NCBI RefSeq assembly: GCF_002902625.1
Contig: NZ_PPRG01000014.1
Location: 1 to 55,624 of the forward strand
DNA from: Staphylococcus devriesei
GTDB lineage: Bacteria; Bacillota; Bacilli; Staphylococcales; Staphylococcaceae
Direction: 5' to 3'
DNA length: 55,624 nt
The position numbers and the translations under genes are program-made. Below, piece by piece: positions 19,945-30,300 of the stretch (within the stretch, counting starts at the first letter, position 1; each line of letters opens with the position of its first letter). Below the pieces are notes generated by a model. It was not told the DNA's origin. It worked only from the letters and a program-made list of their open reading frames with translations, and searched no databases.

Positions 19945-22242
19945 TTATGATGATTTTTTCAAATCAAATATACTATTCAAATGGAAAATGTTAGATAATG
20001 TACCGCCTACACTGCTACTGCTTTGTGTACTAGAATTAGTAGAGTTATTATTTGTAGTTGAAGTAGAGCCATTAGATGAACTGTTTGAGTTACCTGAATT
20101 GCTTGAACTACTTGAGCTACTTGATGAGCTTGAACTACTTGAACCACTGTCGCTAGATCCATTACTTCCATACACTTTGCGGTTAGTTGTATTATCATCG
20201 GGGTGACCACTTACAGATAAGTCATCTGCATCAGAACCATTAACTGAATCTGGTTTTTTAAAGTCACCATCACTACTTGAAGTGATATCAGACATTACAT
20301 CCTCATATAAATATTGTGGATATTCTTGTTCTGAATGTCCTAAGAATGAGTTTGCTCCGCCTTCTTTAATTTCACTGAATCCCATCCATATTGACATAGT
20401 ATATTTAGGAGTGAAACCGTTAATCCAAACATCTTTAGCCGCATTATCTGGTAAGTTATATTGTTGGTTAACTTCAGTACCATAAGTACTAGTACCAGTT
20501 TTAGCACCCATTGTAACACCAGATACGCCATGACCATATGCAGAACCATAAGCTTTAAATGTACCAGTTAACATTTCAGCTAACATGTAAGACGTATAGT
20601 CTTTCATAGCTTTATGACTCGTATGGTCAAATTCTATAGTGTCATCATCTGCTGTAACGACCTTTTGAATAGAGTGGGCATTATTATAAGTACCACCATT
20701 CGCAATTGAAGCGAAAGCTGAAGCTAATTGAGTAGGTGAGAACTCAGATGCGCCACCGCCTAATACATCTGCAGGACCAAGATCACTTTGGTAATCTAGA
20801 CCAACATTTGATGCAAAGTCTTTAACAGCATCTTTACCAGCGTTAGAGTTAACGCTTTGCCAAGTTTTTAGTGCTGGAATGTTGAAACTTTGTCTTAAAG
20901 CATCATAAGCTGTAACGTTACCGTGACCTTTAGCATCATAGTTTTGGAACGTGCCACCAGCAATAGAATAACTTGATTCGTCTTGAATAGAATGGTTAGT
21001 AGCCCATTGCATATTTTCAATGGCTGGACCGTATGCTAGGAATGGTTTTAATGATGAACCTGTGAGGTGTGCATCTGTTGCAGCGTTATTATCAACAACA
21101 TCTTTAAAGTTACGGCCACCTGAAATTGCTACAAGTCCACCAGTTTTACTATCCAGAATTGTTGATCCAACTCGTTGGTCCTCATTTTTATAGTAGTTAC
21201 CATTATTAATACGATCTTGTAATGTTTTTTGAACGTCTTTGTCCATGTTAGTGTAGATTTTAATACCACTTTGTAATAAATCACTTAAATTTTTGTTTTT
21301 AAAGTGTTTATTATTCATTAACTCAGATTTAACAAAGTTAACATATGAGTCGTATTCAGAATCTTCGTTATTTGTACCAATTTGACGTTCTTTAGTACTA
21401 CGTTTTACTAAATTATCTTCTAATGAGATTTTTTTAGCATCTTTCCATTCTTTATCTGTAATTCTGTGGTGATAGTGCATTAAGTATAATACTGTATCCT
21501 TACGACTTTCAGCTTGTTTAGGGTTATCGTAAATATTATAAAGGTTTGGAACCTGTGGTAACCCAGCTAAGTAGGCTTTTTCAGCTAAATTTAAATCTTT
21601 TAAATCTTTATTAAAGTAGTATTTAGCTGCAGCTTTAACACCATACACACCGTCAGAGTAATAAATTTTGTTTAAGTACATTTGGAAGATTTCATCTTTA
21701 CTGTACTCTTGCTCTAAACGATAAGATAAGTAAGCTTCTTGTGCTTTACGACCGATTGATTTTTCTTCACTAAGGAAAGCACGTTTAACTACTTGTTGAG
21801 TTAAAGTTGAAGCACCTTGTGAACCAAAACCACCTGTCAAGTTCTTACCAACTGCACCGAACAAACGTTTATAGTCTAATGCACCATGGTCATAGAAACG
21901 ATTATCCTCTGTTGCTAATACAGCATTTCTCATGTCTTTAGGTACTTCTTTTAAATCAACATGTTCTCTTCTTGCGCCGTTATCTAATTTTTTAACCAAA
22001 TCACCGTTTTTGTCATAAATTTCCGCCGGTTTAGGGTCTTGTAACTTCGATTCAGTAAATGCTGGAGCTTTCCAAGCATAATACGCAAATAATAAAATAC
22101 CTAATAGAGCTAATACGATAAAAGCAATTAATAAAAAGCCTATTATTTTAATAATCGTTCTTTTAACACTCTTATTCTTTTTTGTTTTGGATTTCCCATT
22201 TTTACCATTTTTCGGCTGAGAAGATCCTTTATTCTCCGTCAT
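19945..22242 (-). CDS. pbp2: Bifunctional penicillin-binding protein 2
   Basis: PBP2 is the main bifunctional peptidoglycan synthase, polymerising lipid II and cross-linking stems at the septum. A cytoplasmic Lys-rich tail and one membrane helix (about 29-55) precede the GT51 domain, with its catalytic glutamate in [11 protein letters not shown] (E112) and the stretch [12 protein letters not shown]. The transpeptidase has SSLK (S396, K399), SFN (452-454) and KTGT (581-584). The C-terminal tail (about 693-745) is almost pure Ser, Asn, Gly and Thr, with 14 consecutive serines. At 765 residues it is longer than the S. aureus protein I recall, mainly because of this tail. It overlaps recU by 4 nt. 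Confidence 0.96.
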   Translation of the reverse strand: MTENKGSSQPKNGKNGKSKTKKNKSVKRTIIKIIGFLLIAFIVLALLGILLFAYYAWKAPAFTESKLQDPKPAEIYDKNGDLVKKLDNGARREHVDLKEVPKDMRNAVLATEDNRFYDHGALDYKRLFGAVGKNLTGGFGSQGASTLTQQVVKRAFLSEEKSIGRKAQEAYLSYRLEQEYSKDEIFQMYLNKIYYSDGVYGVKAAAKYYFNKDLKDLNLAEKAYLAGLPQVPNLYNIYDNPKQAESRKDTVLYLMHYHHRITDKEWKDAKKISLEDNLVKRSTKERQIGTNNEDSEYDSYVNFVKSELMNNKHFKNKNLSDLLQSGIKIYTNMDKDVQKTLQDRINNGNYYKNEDQRVGSTILDSKTGGLVAISGGRNFKDVVDNNAATDAHLTGSSLKPFLAYGPAIENMQWATNHSIQDESSYSIAGGTFQNYDAKGHGNVTAYDALRQSFNIPALKTWQSVNSNAGKDAVKDFASNVGLDYQSDLGPADVLGGGASEFSPTQLASAFASIANGGTYNNAHSIQKVVTADDDTIEFDHTSHKAMKDYTSYMLAEMLTGTFKAYGSAYGHGVSGVTMGAKTGTSTYGTEVNQQYNLPDNAAKDVWINGFTPKYTMSIWMGFSEIKEGGANSFLGHSEQEYPQYLYEDVMSDITSSSDGDFKKPDSVNGSDADDLSVSGHPDDNTTNRKVYGSNGSSDSGSSSSSSSSSSSSSSNSGNSNSSSNGSTSTTNNNSTNSSTQSSSSVGGTLSNIFHLNSIFDLKKSS

Positions 22243-22865
22243 ACGCGGTCCTCACTTTCATCTAATATCAACTTATCAACAACTTTGAGGTAATCTAATC
22301 TTGGTTGATATTGATAAGGAATATAGTAACTATTTTTTCTTATTTCTTCAACTGTTATTGATTTTTTTACTTCATTTTTATATCTATCCCAAAATTTTTG
22401 AAATTTTGAAAAGGGTAATAAATATATTTCATCAAGCGTTTTGAACCTTATTAACAGAAATACAATACCATTTTGAAGATATGCGTTTTTCATATGTTCA
22501 ACCTGATGATCATGAATATTATTCAAAGGAAAAGAAGTTTTGTTCTTCGTTTCTTTTGCTTCAAAATCAATATAATGGCCTTGATAAACGCCATTGTAGT
22601 CAGTCGTTGAAGGAGTACGAAAATAGGCTTCATTTATAACAGCCTTACTTCGTTTAGGATAATGAACATTAACGATTTGTACTGGCGTGGGTTTTTTATG
22701 AATAACCGCTTTGCCATGTTTTAAGTAAAAATCATTCGATAATTCAATATCTTTTTCAAGGGACATACCACGACTACCATACTCTATCTTACTAGAAGTA
22801 GAAGAAGTATTTCTTCCGGCCTTAGTCGTATTTCCCTTGAAAGGTTTCCCATTAGGATAATTCAC
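22239..22865 (-). CDS. recU: Holliday junction resolvase RecU
   Basis: RecU cuts Holliday junctions in recombination and chromosome segregation. The nuclease core is visible in [15 protein letters not shown] (acidic and lysine residues) and HDHQVEHM. The open frame reaches an ATG at 22916, but that ATG lies inside an extended -10 element, so it would not be transcribed. The GTG at 22865 is chosen: it begins MNYPNGK and gives 208 residues, the S. aureus length and start as I recall them. The stop overlaps the pbp2 start (ATGA), the conserved recU-pbp2 pairing. Confidence 0.9.
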   Translation of the reverse strand: MNYPNGKPFKGNTTKAGRNTSSTSSKIEYGSRGMSLEKDIELSNDFYLKHGKAVIHKKPTPVQIVNVHYPKRSKAVINEAYFRTPSTTDYNGVYQGHYIDFEAKETKNKTSFPLNNIHDHQVEHMKNAYLQNGIVFLLIRFKTLDEIYLLPFSKFQKFWDRYKNEVKKSITVEEIRKNSYYIPYQYQPRLDYLKVVDKLILDESEDRV

Positions 22866-22914
22866 TGTATTCACCACGCTAGTTTGGTTAACTAAAGTAG
22901 AATGAAACTCAACC

Positions 22915-22923
22915 ATTATATCA
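22915..22923 (-). promoter_or_regulatory. Extended -10 promoter of recU-pbp2
   Basis: On the minus strand TGA-TATAAT forms an extended -10 element (TATAAT at 22920-22915). Transcription should begin near 22908, upstream of the GTG start of recU. No consensus -35 is seen, as is common with extended -10 sites. Confidence 0.6.
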
Positions 22924-23190
22924 TTAAATAGAGGATTATTCCTTTCTACTTAATTCATCCAAAGTCATACAAATTAAAACATTATAATATGTAGGATAGG
23001 AGAGCCAAACCATTATTAGACAATAATAAAAATAATTCAAATTAATCTAGGCGCTTATTTTCATTATTAACTTTCTTTATTTTAACGTGCTTTATCCCTT
23101 AAAACAATATTTCCTTTAATTTAAGATAGTACAACTACATGACGCTTCCTTTTAATTATGATAAATTATAGACAAGTAGGAGGCGTCTTT

Positions 23191-23529
23191 ATGTATGAAC
23201 TTATTAATGAGATGTTACTTGAACTTTCCACCATAGAAAGACGCTATAATGAAGTAAAAATTACAAACCAAGACTTTGATTTTTATGAAACAGTGTATCC
23301 CTATACACAACACATCGATAAAAAAATACAATATTTAACTGAGTTTAAACAAGAAATTATCAATCTACCATATATGAATAACAAAAAATTTGATTTATTA
23401 ATCAATTCTCTTAAAGAATTATCGGTAGATTGTCATTTTCAAAGGACAAGTAAAAAGCTATTTACTGAAAAATTAAAAGCTGTTAATTATGATTTAAATT
23501 ATATACTTCAAAGTAGTAAAGAAGAGTGA
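23191..23529 (+). CDS. DUF1798 family protein (YppE-like)
   Basis: A 112-residue all-helical soluble protein of unknown function; the pattern [13 protein letters not shown] near residue 30 and [20 protein letters not shown] near the end fit the YppE family. The open frame extends 11 codons upstream, but the ATG at 23191 follows the strong ribosome site TAGGAGG and begins MYELINEM. It leads into ypsA 10 nt later. In Bacillus yppE also lies between recU and ypsA. Confidence 0.72.
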   Translation: MYELINEMLLELSTIERRYNEVKITNQDFDFYETVYPYTQHIDKKIQYLTEFKQEIINLPYMNNKKFDLLINSLKELSVDCHFQRTSKKLFTEKLKAVNYDLNYILQSSKEE

Positions 23530-23539
23530 GGTTCTTAAT

Positions 23540-24103
23540 TTGAAAACGGTGTATGTAACAGGGTATAAATCTTTTGAATTGAATATCTTTAAAGAAGATA
23601 TACCAGAAGTAACTTATCTAAAGGCTTTTATCAAGCACAAATTAGAACAATATTTAGATGAAGGGCTAGAGTGGGTATTAATTCAAGGACAAATAGGTAT
23701 TGAGCTTTGGGCTGCTGAAGTAGTAATTGAACTTCGTGCCTTATATCCTGATTTAAAATTAGGAATCATTACTCCTTTTTATGGGCATACTTCAAAATGG
23801 AACGAACAGAATCAAGCTAAATACAATAAAATAGCTCAAGAAGCCGATTTTATAGAAAGTGTGCATCATACTGAATATGAAGGACCACACCAGTTTAAAC
23901 AAACTGATCAATTTATGTTAGAGCATTCCGATATGTCTTTACTAATCTATGATGAAGAGCAAGAGGGAAGTCCTAAATTCTTCAAAAGGATGTTAGTTGA
24001 TTTTATGAAAAAAACAAACTATACTTGTGATATTGTGGCGTTTGATGAACTCACTGAATTTATAAATGACTTGCAGTGGGAACAATATCAAAGTTTCGAA
24101 TGA
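23540..24103 (+). CDS. ypsA: YpsA family protein (DUF1273, SLOG fold)
   Basis: A 187-residue Rossmann-like protein of the SLOG/DprA-related group, with the nucleotide-binding turn [15 protein letters not shown] and [12 protein letters not shown] near the end. In Bacillus and Staphylococcus YpsA has been linked to cell division. The start is a TTG, 8 nt after GAGG. The gene ends 10 nt before gpsB, another division gene, which supports a shared role. Confidence 0.85.
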   Translation: MKTVYVTGYKSFELNIFKEDIPEVTYLKAFIKHKLEQYLDEGLEWVLIQGQIGIELWAAEVVIELRALYPDLKLGIITPFYGHTSKWNEQNQAKYNKIAQEADFIESVHHTEYEGPHQFKQTDQFMLEHSDMSLLIYDEEQEGSPKFFKRMLVDFMKKTNYTCDIVAFDELTEFINDLQWEQYQSFE

Positions 24104-24113
24104 GGTGGAAAAA

Positions 24114-24449
24114 ATGGCAGATGTTTCTTTAAAACTTTCAGCAAAAGATATCTATGAAAAAGATTTCGAGAAAACAATGGCCCGTGGCTATCGTCGTGAA
24201 GAAGTAGATGCTTTTTTAGATGATATTATTACTGATTATCAAAAAATGGCAGATATGAATAACAAAGTTGTAAAATTATCTGAAGAAAATAACAAATTAA
24301 AAAAAGAAGTTGAAGAATTAAGATTAAGGGTTGCAACATCAAGACCTTCTGATAATAAATCTTTCTCTTCAAATAATTCAAGTTCATCGAATAATGTAGA
24401 TATTTTAAAAAGAATTTCTAATCTTGAAAAAGCTGTTTTTGGTAAATAA
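24114..24449 (+). CDS. gpsB: Cell division regulator GpsB
   Basis: GpsB is a DivIVA-like coiled-coil protein that organises the division site and penicillin-binding proteins. The N-terminal DivIVA-type domain ([20 protein letters not shown], then [14 protein letters not shown]) is followed by a coiled coil (about 45-70), a Ser/Asn-rich linker (about 73-92) and a short C-terminal helix, [13 protein letters not shown]. The frame opens 16 codons earlier inside ypsA, but the ATG at 24114 after GAGGTGG is the start, giving 111 residues. Confidence 0.95.
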   Translation: MADVSLKLSAKDIYEKDFEKTMARGYRREEVDAFLDDIITDYQKMADMNNKVVKLSEENNKLKKEVEELRLRVATSRPSDNKSFSSNNSSSSNNVDILKRISNLEKAVFGK

Positions 24450-24561
24450 TATTAGAGTAGGGTACGTTGATTCAAAACATGACTATATTTAAAACGGTAC
24501 TTAATTTACCTTGTTAAATATATTGTCTAGAAATTATCTGTTATAGTATTTAAAACTGTGT

Positions 24562-24567
24562 TATAAT
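24562..24567 (+). promoter_or_regulatory. Promoter of rnpB (extended -10)
   Basis: TGT-TATAAT gives an extended -10 with its hexamer at 24562-24567, about 8 nt before the start of the RNase P RNA. The -35 region is poor. Confidence 0.6.
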
Positions 24568-24574
24568 CGCAAAA

Positions 24575-24978
24575 GTGATATTTTGGGTAATCGCTATAGA
24601 GATATAGAGGAAAGTCCATGCTCACACAGTCTGAGATGACTGTAGTGTTCGTGCTTGATGAAACAATAAATCAAGGCATTAATTTGACGGCAACGAAATA
24701 ACCTAAGTCTTAGGATATGGTTAGAATAGTTTGAAAGTGCCACAGTGACGTAGCCTTTATAGAAATATAAAGGGTGGAACGCGGTAAACCCCTCGAGTGA
24801 GCAATCCAAATTAGGTAGGAGCACTTGTTTAGCGGAATTCAACGTATAAACGAGACGTCTTTATTCATTGTAATAAAGATTTGTAGACAGATGGTTACCA
24901 CCTGCGTACCAGTACAACTAGTGTACGTTATGAGTACAATGGTACAGAACATGGCTTACAGAAATATCATGACTAGTT
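24575..24978 (+). ncRNA. rnpB: RNase P RNA (type B)
   Basis: The catalytic RNA of RNase P matures the 5' ends of tRNAs. The conserved P4 strands are present: GAGGAAAGTCC at 24607-24617 and ACAGAACATGGCTTA near 24944-24958. Other family blocks such as GTGCCACAGTGACGTAG, GGTGGAACGCGGTAAACCCC and GAGTGAGCAATCC lie in between. The sequence closely resembles S. aureus rnpB as I remember it. The ends are estimates from the promoter and terminator. Short open frames on both strands here are spurious. Confidence 0.96.
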
Positions 24979-24980
24979 TA

Positions 24981-25013
24981 GCTCTCCACTTAACGGGAGA
25001 GCTTTTCTTTTTT
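24981..25013 (+). terminator. Terminator of rnpB
   Basis: Stem GCTCTCC/GGAGAGC (24981-24987 with 24996-25002) is followed by a T-rich run. Confidence 0.9.
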
Positions 25014-25083
25014 GTAAATATACATAATTAAAACAAATTCTGTTAACATAAAAACTAATAATGTAAATAAAGGAGATAAGTGG

Positions 25084-26214
25084 ATGTTTCAATTACTTGC
25101 GGTGTGTCCAATGGGTTTAGAAGCGATTGTCGCTAAAGAAATACAAGAACTTGGTTACGAAACTCAAGTTGAAAATGGCCGTATTTTTTTCGAAGGTGAT
25201 GCTAAAGCAATTGTAAAGTGTAATTTATGGTTGCGTACAGCTGACCGAATTAAAATCGTTGTAGGTCGTTTTGAGGCAAAAACATTTGATGAACTTTTCG
25301 AACAAACAAAATCCTTGCCTTGGGAAAATATTATAGATAAAGAAGGTCAGTTTCCTGTTCAAGGACGTAGTGTTAAATCTACGTTGTATAGTGTACCTGA
25401 CTGCCAAGCGATTACTAAAAAAGCGATTGTTGAACGTTTAAAACATGCATATAACGAAAAAGGTTGGTTAAATGAAAGCGGTGCAAAATACCCTGTGGAA
25501 GTCTCTATATTAAAGGATAATGTTTTATTAACTATTGATACTTCAGGTTCTGGCTTGAACAGACGAGGTTATCGCTTAGCGCAAGGTGAGGCACCTATCA
25601 AAGAAACATTAGCTGCTAGTCTAGTTCGCTTGGCAAATTGGAAAGGCGATACACCATTTATCGATCCTTTCTGTGGTTCTGGAACTATAGCTATCGAAGC
25701 ATGTCTTATTGCTCAAAATATCGCACCAGGATTCAATCGTGACTTTGTATCAGAAGAGTGGAATGTCATGCCCCCAAATATTTATGATGAAATGCGTGAC
25801 GAAGCTGATAAACAAGCTGATTATGATAAACCCGTGCAAGTATATGCTTCAGATATCGATCCAGAAATGATAGAAATGGCCAAACGTAACGCTGAAGAGG
25901 TCGGCCTAGGCGATATTATTCAATTTAGCGTTAAAGATGTTAATACACTTACTATTGAGAGTGAAGAACCGATAGCCCTTGTGGGCAACCCACCATACGG
26001 AGAACGTATTGGTGATAGGGAAGAAGTTGAAGAGATGTACCGTTATATTGGTAAATTAATGAAAAATCATCCTTATCTTTCAACTTATATTCTTACAAGT
26101 AACAAAGAATTTGAGTATTTAGTTAATAAAAAAGCCACTAAACGACGTAAATTATTTAATGGTTATATTGAATGTACTTATTATCAATATTGGGGCGAAA
26201 GATTCAACAAATAA
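25084..26214 (+). CDS. rRNA large-subunit methyltransferase, THUMP domain (RlmL/YpsC-like)
   Basis: A 376-residue class I RNA methyltransferase that probably makes N2-methylguanosine in 23S rRNA. The N-terminal ferredoxin-like and THUMP region (about 1-155) binds RNA. The catalytic part has the SAM-binding site FIDPFCGSGTIAIEA and the active-site motif NPPYGERIG. AAAGGAG precedes the ATG. It follows rnpB, as ypsC does in Bacillus. A terminator-like hairpin lies 115 nt after the stop. Confidence 0.9.
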   Translation: MFQLLAVCPMGLEAIVAKEIQELGYETQVENGRIFFEGDAKAIVKCNLWLRTADRIKIVVGRFEAKTFDELFEQTKSLPWENIIDKEGQFPVQGRSVKSTLYSVPDCQAITKKAIVERLKHAYNEKGWLNESGAKYPVEVSILKDNVLLTIDTSGSGLNRRGYRLAQGEAPIKETLAASLVRLANWKGDTPFIDPFCGSGTIAIEACLIAQNIAPGFNRDFVSEEWNVMPPNIYDEMRDEADKQADYDKPVQVYASDIDPEMIEMAKRNAEEVGLGDIIQFSVKDVNTLTIESEEPIALVGNPPYGERIGDREEVEEMYRYIGKLMKNHPYLSTYILTSNKEFEYLVNKKATKRRKLFNGYIECTYYQYWGERFNK

Positions 26215-26328
26215 TAAATATAATACCACGTGATTAATAACAATAAATATTGAGTATATTTTTTATTAAATTTGTAAATTTTTCTTAACTGATTAGATAA
26301 TATTTAATTAATTTAAACAATTTATTAG

Positions 26329-26374
26329 CACTCTTAATATTACTGATGTAAAGTAGTATTAAGAGTGTTTCATT
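26329..26374 (+). terminator. Terminator after the methyltransferase
   Basis: A 16-bp stem with one wobble pair (26329-26344 with 26352-26367) is followed by a short T-run. The preceding 114 nt (26215-26328) are very AT-rich with no open frame. Confidence 0.75.
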
Positions 26375-26418
26375 ATATATCATAACTCAATATCACATCT
26401 TAGTTGGGAGAGAAAAAA

Positions 26419-27057
26419 ATGCAAACTATTTTAATTATTGGTGCTAACGGAAAAGTCTCAATGGAGGCTACTAAAATATTTCTAGAAGATTCTAATTTTA
26501 ATGTTGATTTATTTTTAAGAAATGCACATCGTCTACCAGACTATGCCTCAAACAGAATAACTGTTTATGAAGGTGACGCTAAAAATGTTGAGGATTTAGA
26601 ACAAGCATTAAATAATGTGGATATCGTTTTTGCTAGCTTATCAGGATCATTGGATATCGAAGCTAGAGCAATTATAGATGCTATGAATAATAAAAATGTT
26701 CAACGTTTAATATTTATCGCTGCTCCAGGTATTTATGATGAATTACCAACGAAGTTTAATGAATTTAATAAAGAGCAATTTGGCGATAAATTAATAAAAT
26801 ATCGTAAAGCGAGTGATATTATCGAAGATTCTAACATAGATTACACTATCATTCGTCCAGCTTGGTTAACTTTTAAAAATGAAACCGATTATGAAGTAAC
26901 TGATAAAAACTCAGAATTTAAAGGGACAGAAGTTTCAAGACGTAGCGTTGCCAATTTGGCTGTCCGAATTGCTAAAAATCCTGAGCTATATTCAAAACAG
27001 AATATTGGCGTTAATAAACCTAATACTGACGGTGACAAACCTGCTTGGTTTAACTAG
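26419..27057 (+). CDS. NAD(P)H-binding protein (NmrA/atypical SDR type)
   Basis: A 212-residue single Rossmann domain with N-terminal TILIIGANGKVSMEATK, a GxxGxxS variant of the dinucleotide turn. It also has VDIVFASLSG, IFIAAPGIYDE and TIIRPAWLTF, the pattern of NAD(P)H-binding atypical short-chain dehydrogenases. No classical YxxxK pair is evident, so it may be a redox sensor or an epimerase-like protein. The frame opens at a TTG at 26404, but the ATG at 26419 after GGGAGAG is the start. It stands alone between a terminator and a 298-nt gap. Confidence 0.75.
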   Translation: MQTILIIGANGKVSMEATKIFLEDSNFNVDLFLRNAHRLPDYASNRITVYEGDAKNVEDLEQALNNVDIVFASLSGSLDIEARAIIDAMNNKNVQRLIFIAAPGIYDELPTKFNEFNKEQFGDKLIKYRKASDIIEDSNIDYTIIRPAWLTFKNETDYEVTDKNSEFKGTEVSRRSVANLAVRIAKNPELYSKQNIGVNKPNTDGDKPAWFN

Positions 27058-27355
27058 GAATCTATATATTTGTTTCATCCCCCCAATATGATAAAATTTA
27101 ACCAACAAAATCAAACAAGGGTGAAGGCTTTGATTTTACCATTCTAACTATAAGAATTAAAAATCTCTCAAGTAAAATTGATTAGTATTTTAATTCTTTT
27201 ACAACAATAGTGACTAAAATAAAAGGCATAATTGTGTAAAATTTTTATTTAGTCCATTATTACATGATTAATTAGCCTGTAAATTTGCAATCATGAAGAA
27301 AACACAAGGTTAATTTTTATTGTATTTAGAATGATTGAATAAAGGGGATAGAAGT
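27058..27355 (+). other. Intergenic region with two hairpins, no gene seen
   Basis: This gap holds no open frame of note. It contains six Cs at 27079-27084, a 9-bp hairpin (27107-27115 with 27129-27137) and a longer imperfect hairpin around 27208-27265. The dynamin ribosome site AAAGGGG lies at its end. A clear promoter for the dynamin gene was not found. Confidence 0.5.
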
Positions 27356-30300
27356 ATGACAAATCATGAACAATTAGATATTTTATATAAATTAAAAAAA
27401 GAAGTAGAAAAATCCAATAACACCGCTTTAATACATACAATCAATCAAGTGATTAAAAAAGTTTATTTAAATCAATATACTGTTTCACTAGTGGGTCACT
27501 TTTCAGCTGGTAAATCAACACTTATAAATTTATTGCTAGAACAGGATATTCTGCCTAGTTCTCCAGTGCCTACCACAAGTAATACAGCTATAGTCTCTGT
27601 ATCAGATGAAAAAGAGATTATCGCTAATTTAGAAAACCAACAGTATACCAAATTAAAAACCTACGACGAAGTGAAACAAATGAACCGTTTAAATGTAGAT
27701 GTTGAATCTGTGGAAATTAAATTCCCATCTACTAAGTTTCATAAAGGGTTTACATTACAAGATACGCCAGGTATTGATTCTAACGTTGCTACACATCAAA
27801 TAACAACAGAACAATTCATGTATACGAGTAACATTCTCTTTTATACGGTAGATTATAACCATGTACAATCTGCACTAAATTTTCAATTTATGAAACGTAT
27901 GAATGACATTGGTATTCCAGTCATATTTGTTATTAATCAAATTGATAAACATAATGAAGATGAAATTACTTTTCAAACTTTTAAAGAAAGTGTCAATCAA
28001 TCCATTAATGACTGGGATATCGATTTAACAAGAATTTTTTACGTCTCTAAGTTCGATCATCCTGATAATGAACTCCAACAATTATCAGACTATTTAGTCG
28101 AAAAAGATTGTCAACGTGAGTCTATAAAGGACTATGTGAATCGTACTGTAAAGTTCATAACTGAAGCTCAATTAGGATATATTCAAAACGAACTCCAAGA
28201 TATACTCGATCAATTAAATATAAATGAAAATGAATTTGAACAAGCCTATGCTCAATTTAATCAAAATCAAGCAATTAGCGAAGAAGCTCAATTACTAAAT
28301 AACCCTGACCAATTATTTAGCTTTTTAAAACAAAAACGTAAAGACATTTTAGAGAATGCTTATATTATGACGCATGACATGCGCGAAGATATTCGTTCAT
28401 ACTTAGAAAGTATGTCCTCTGAATTTAAAGTAGGCGGGTTATTTAACAAGAAAAAGAAAAAAGAAGAAGAACAGCAAAATCGTCTAAAAGTAGTAACTGA
28501 AAAACTACAAGACAAAGTAAACCAACAAGTGCGTCAACCTTTAAGAGAAGATATGTCGTTTCTAACACGTTTTATCAATAACACGAAAGTTAATAATGAA
28601 ATTTTAAATCAACACTATGAAATCAGTAGCGACTTAATTTCAAGCATATATCAACCACAAACTAATATAAGCAATACTTATGTTTTAACTTTTAGTGATG
28701 ATGTATTAAAGGCGATTAGTAACTACGTTGAAAAACAATCTAATCCTTTATTCGAAAAAGTGATAAATAATACGCAAGCAAATGAACTGTCTACAACTGA
28801 AAATGAAGATTTGCAAGTGTATGAACGTTTTATCGAAATTAAGAATTTAAGAGAATCTTTAACTACTCAAAATTATCAACATTATTATATTCATATGGAA
28901 GATTCACTCGATAAATTAATCGGTAGAACTGAAGCAAATTATGAATTAAGTGAAGGTGCTGTTATTAATAACTACGCAGATGATACATCTGCTAGTACTG
29001 AAAGTGCAAGTTCAAAACAAGAAGTAGATATTCGAGCGGCATTAGATATAGTTAAACCTGTTCCACTTTTTGAAAGAACAAAAAGTGATATTGAAGAAAC
29101 GTTACAACGTCTTGATAATAAAGTGATTAAAATAGGTGTATTCGGAACATTTAGTGCTGGGAAAAGTAGCTTAATTAACGCATTATTAGGCGGTCAATAT
29201 TTAGTAAGTTCTCCTAATCCTACCACGGCTGCTACTACAGAATTATCTTATGGAGACAATAGTAAAATCACACTAAAGACTAAGGAACAATTAATTAATG
29301 AATTAAATCAAATGGTTGAATATTATAATATTTCTTACGATTCTTTAGAAACATTTATCAATAGTGACGTAGATGCGCTTAAACAAAAATTAGAAAAAAA
29401 TCAACTAGCTTTTATTAGTGCAGTGAAAAAACATTACATTATGTATAACGATATGTTAGAGCAAGGGGTTACCCACACTATTTCTCAAGAAGAAGTTAAG
29501 AAATGGAGCGCTAAAGATGAATACGCTACGTTTGTTAAAAGAGTACATCTTCACTTACCAATAGAATGGTTAAAAGGTAAAATCATTGTCGATTCATTAG
29601 GATTACATTCAAATAACCAGCGTCATACAAATGAGACAGAACAAATTCTAACTTCTTCTGATTTAATTTTATATGTGAGTTATTTCAATCATTCATTTAC
29701 AGATAACGATAAAGCGTTTATCGAACATATGAAAGATATGAATCAACTGAACGAAAATCAAGCTTTCAAAATGGTTATCAATGCTATAGATTTAGCAGAA
29801 AATGAAAATGATTTAAATGCTGTTAAATACTATGTTAAGGATGCTTTAAACCAAGCAAATTTAAATTCAGATATATTTGGTGTTTCTAGCAGACGTGCGT
29901 TACAAGACAGTGATGAGGGTATCAATGAATTACGTTCAAGTATCCAACAATTTGTAGAGATAGACTCTAAAACAATTTTAGAACAACAAATGATTAGTCA
30001 ACTCGAACAAATGAGTCAATCATTCAATCAAATGATTAATGAATTCCATCATAATAGGGAACAAATTACTGAACGTCAAAATAAATTAAACGCTTATAAG
30101 AATAAGCAACGTTTATCTAATCAATTACTTTTTACTAGTGAACAGCACACGACAAATGAAGTAGAAGATCAAATCTATCATTTAAATAAACGTTTAAAAC
30201 TTCAATTGTTAGATGACGTTAAAAGTATATATAACAGCCAAATGACTCAAAACAATGACTTTAATGCTGAAAAGAAAATTTCTTCTAAAGCATTCTTAGA

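Noticed and set aside
19937-20206. Open frame of 89 aa rich in Leu and Glu opposite the pbp2 C terminus
   Set aside because: It is the antisense reading of the poly-serine tract, which makes low-complexity frames. It has no ribosome site and its composition is an artefact.
24594-25031. Short open frames on both strands at 24594-24842 and 24825-25031
   Set aside because: They lie within the RNase P RNA gene and its terminator, whose conserved blocks explain the sequence.
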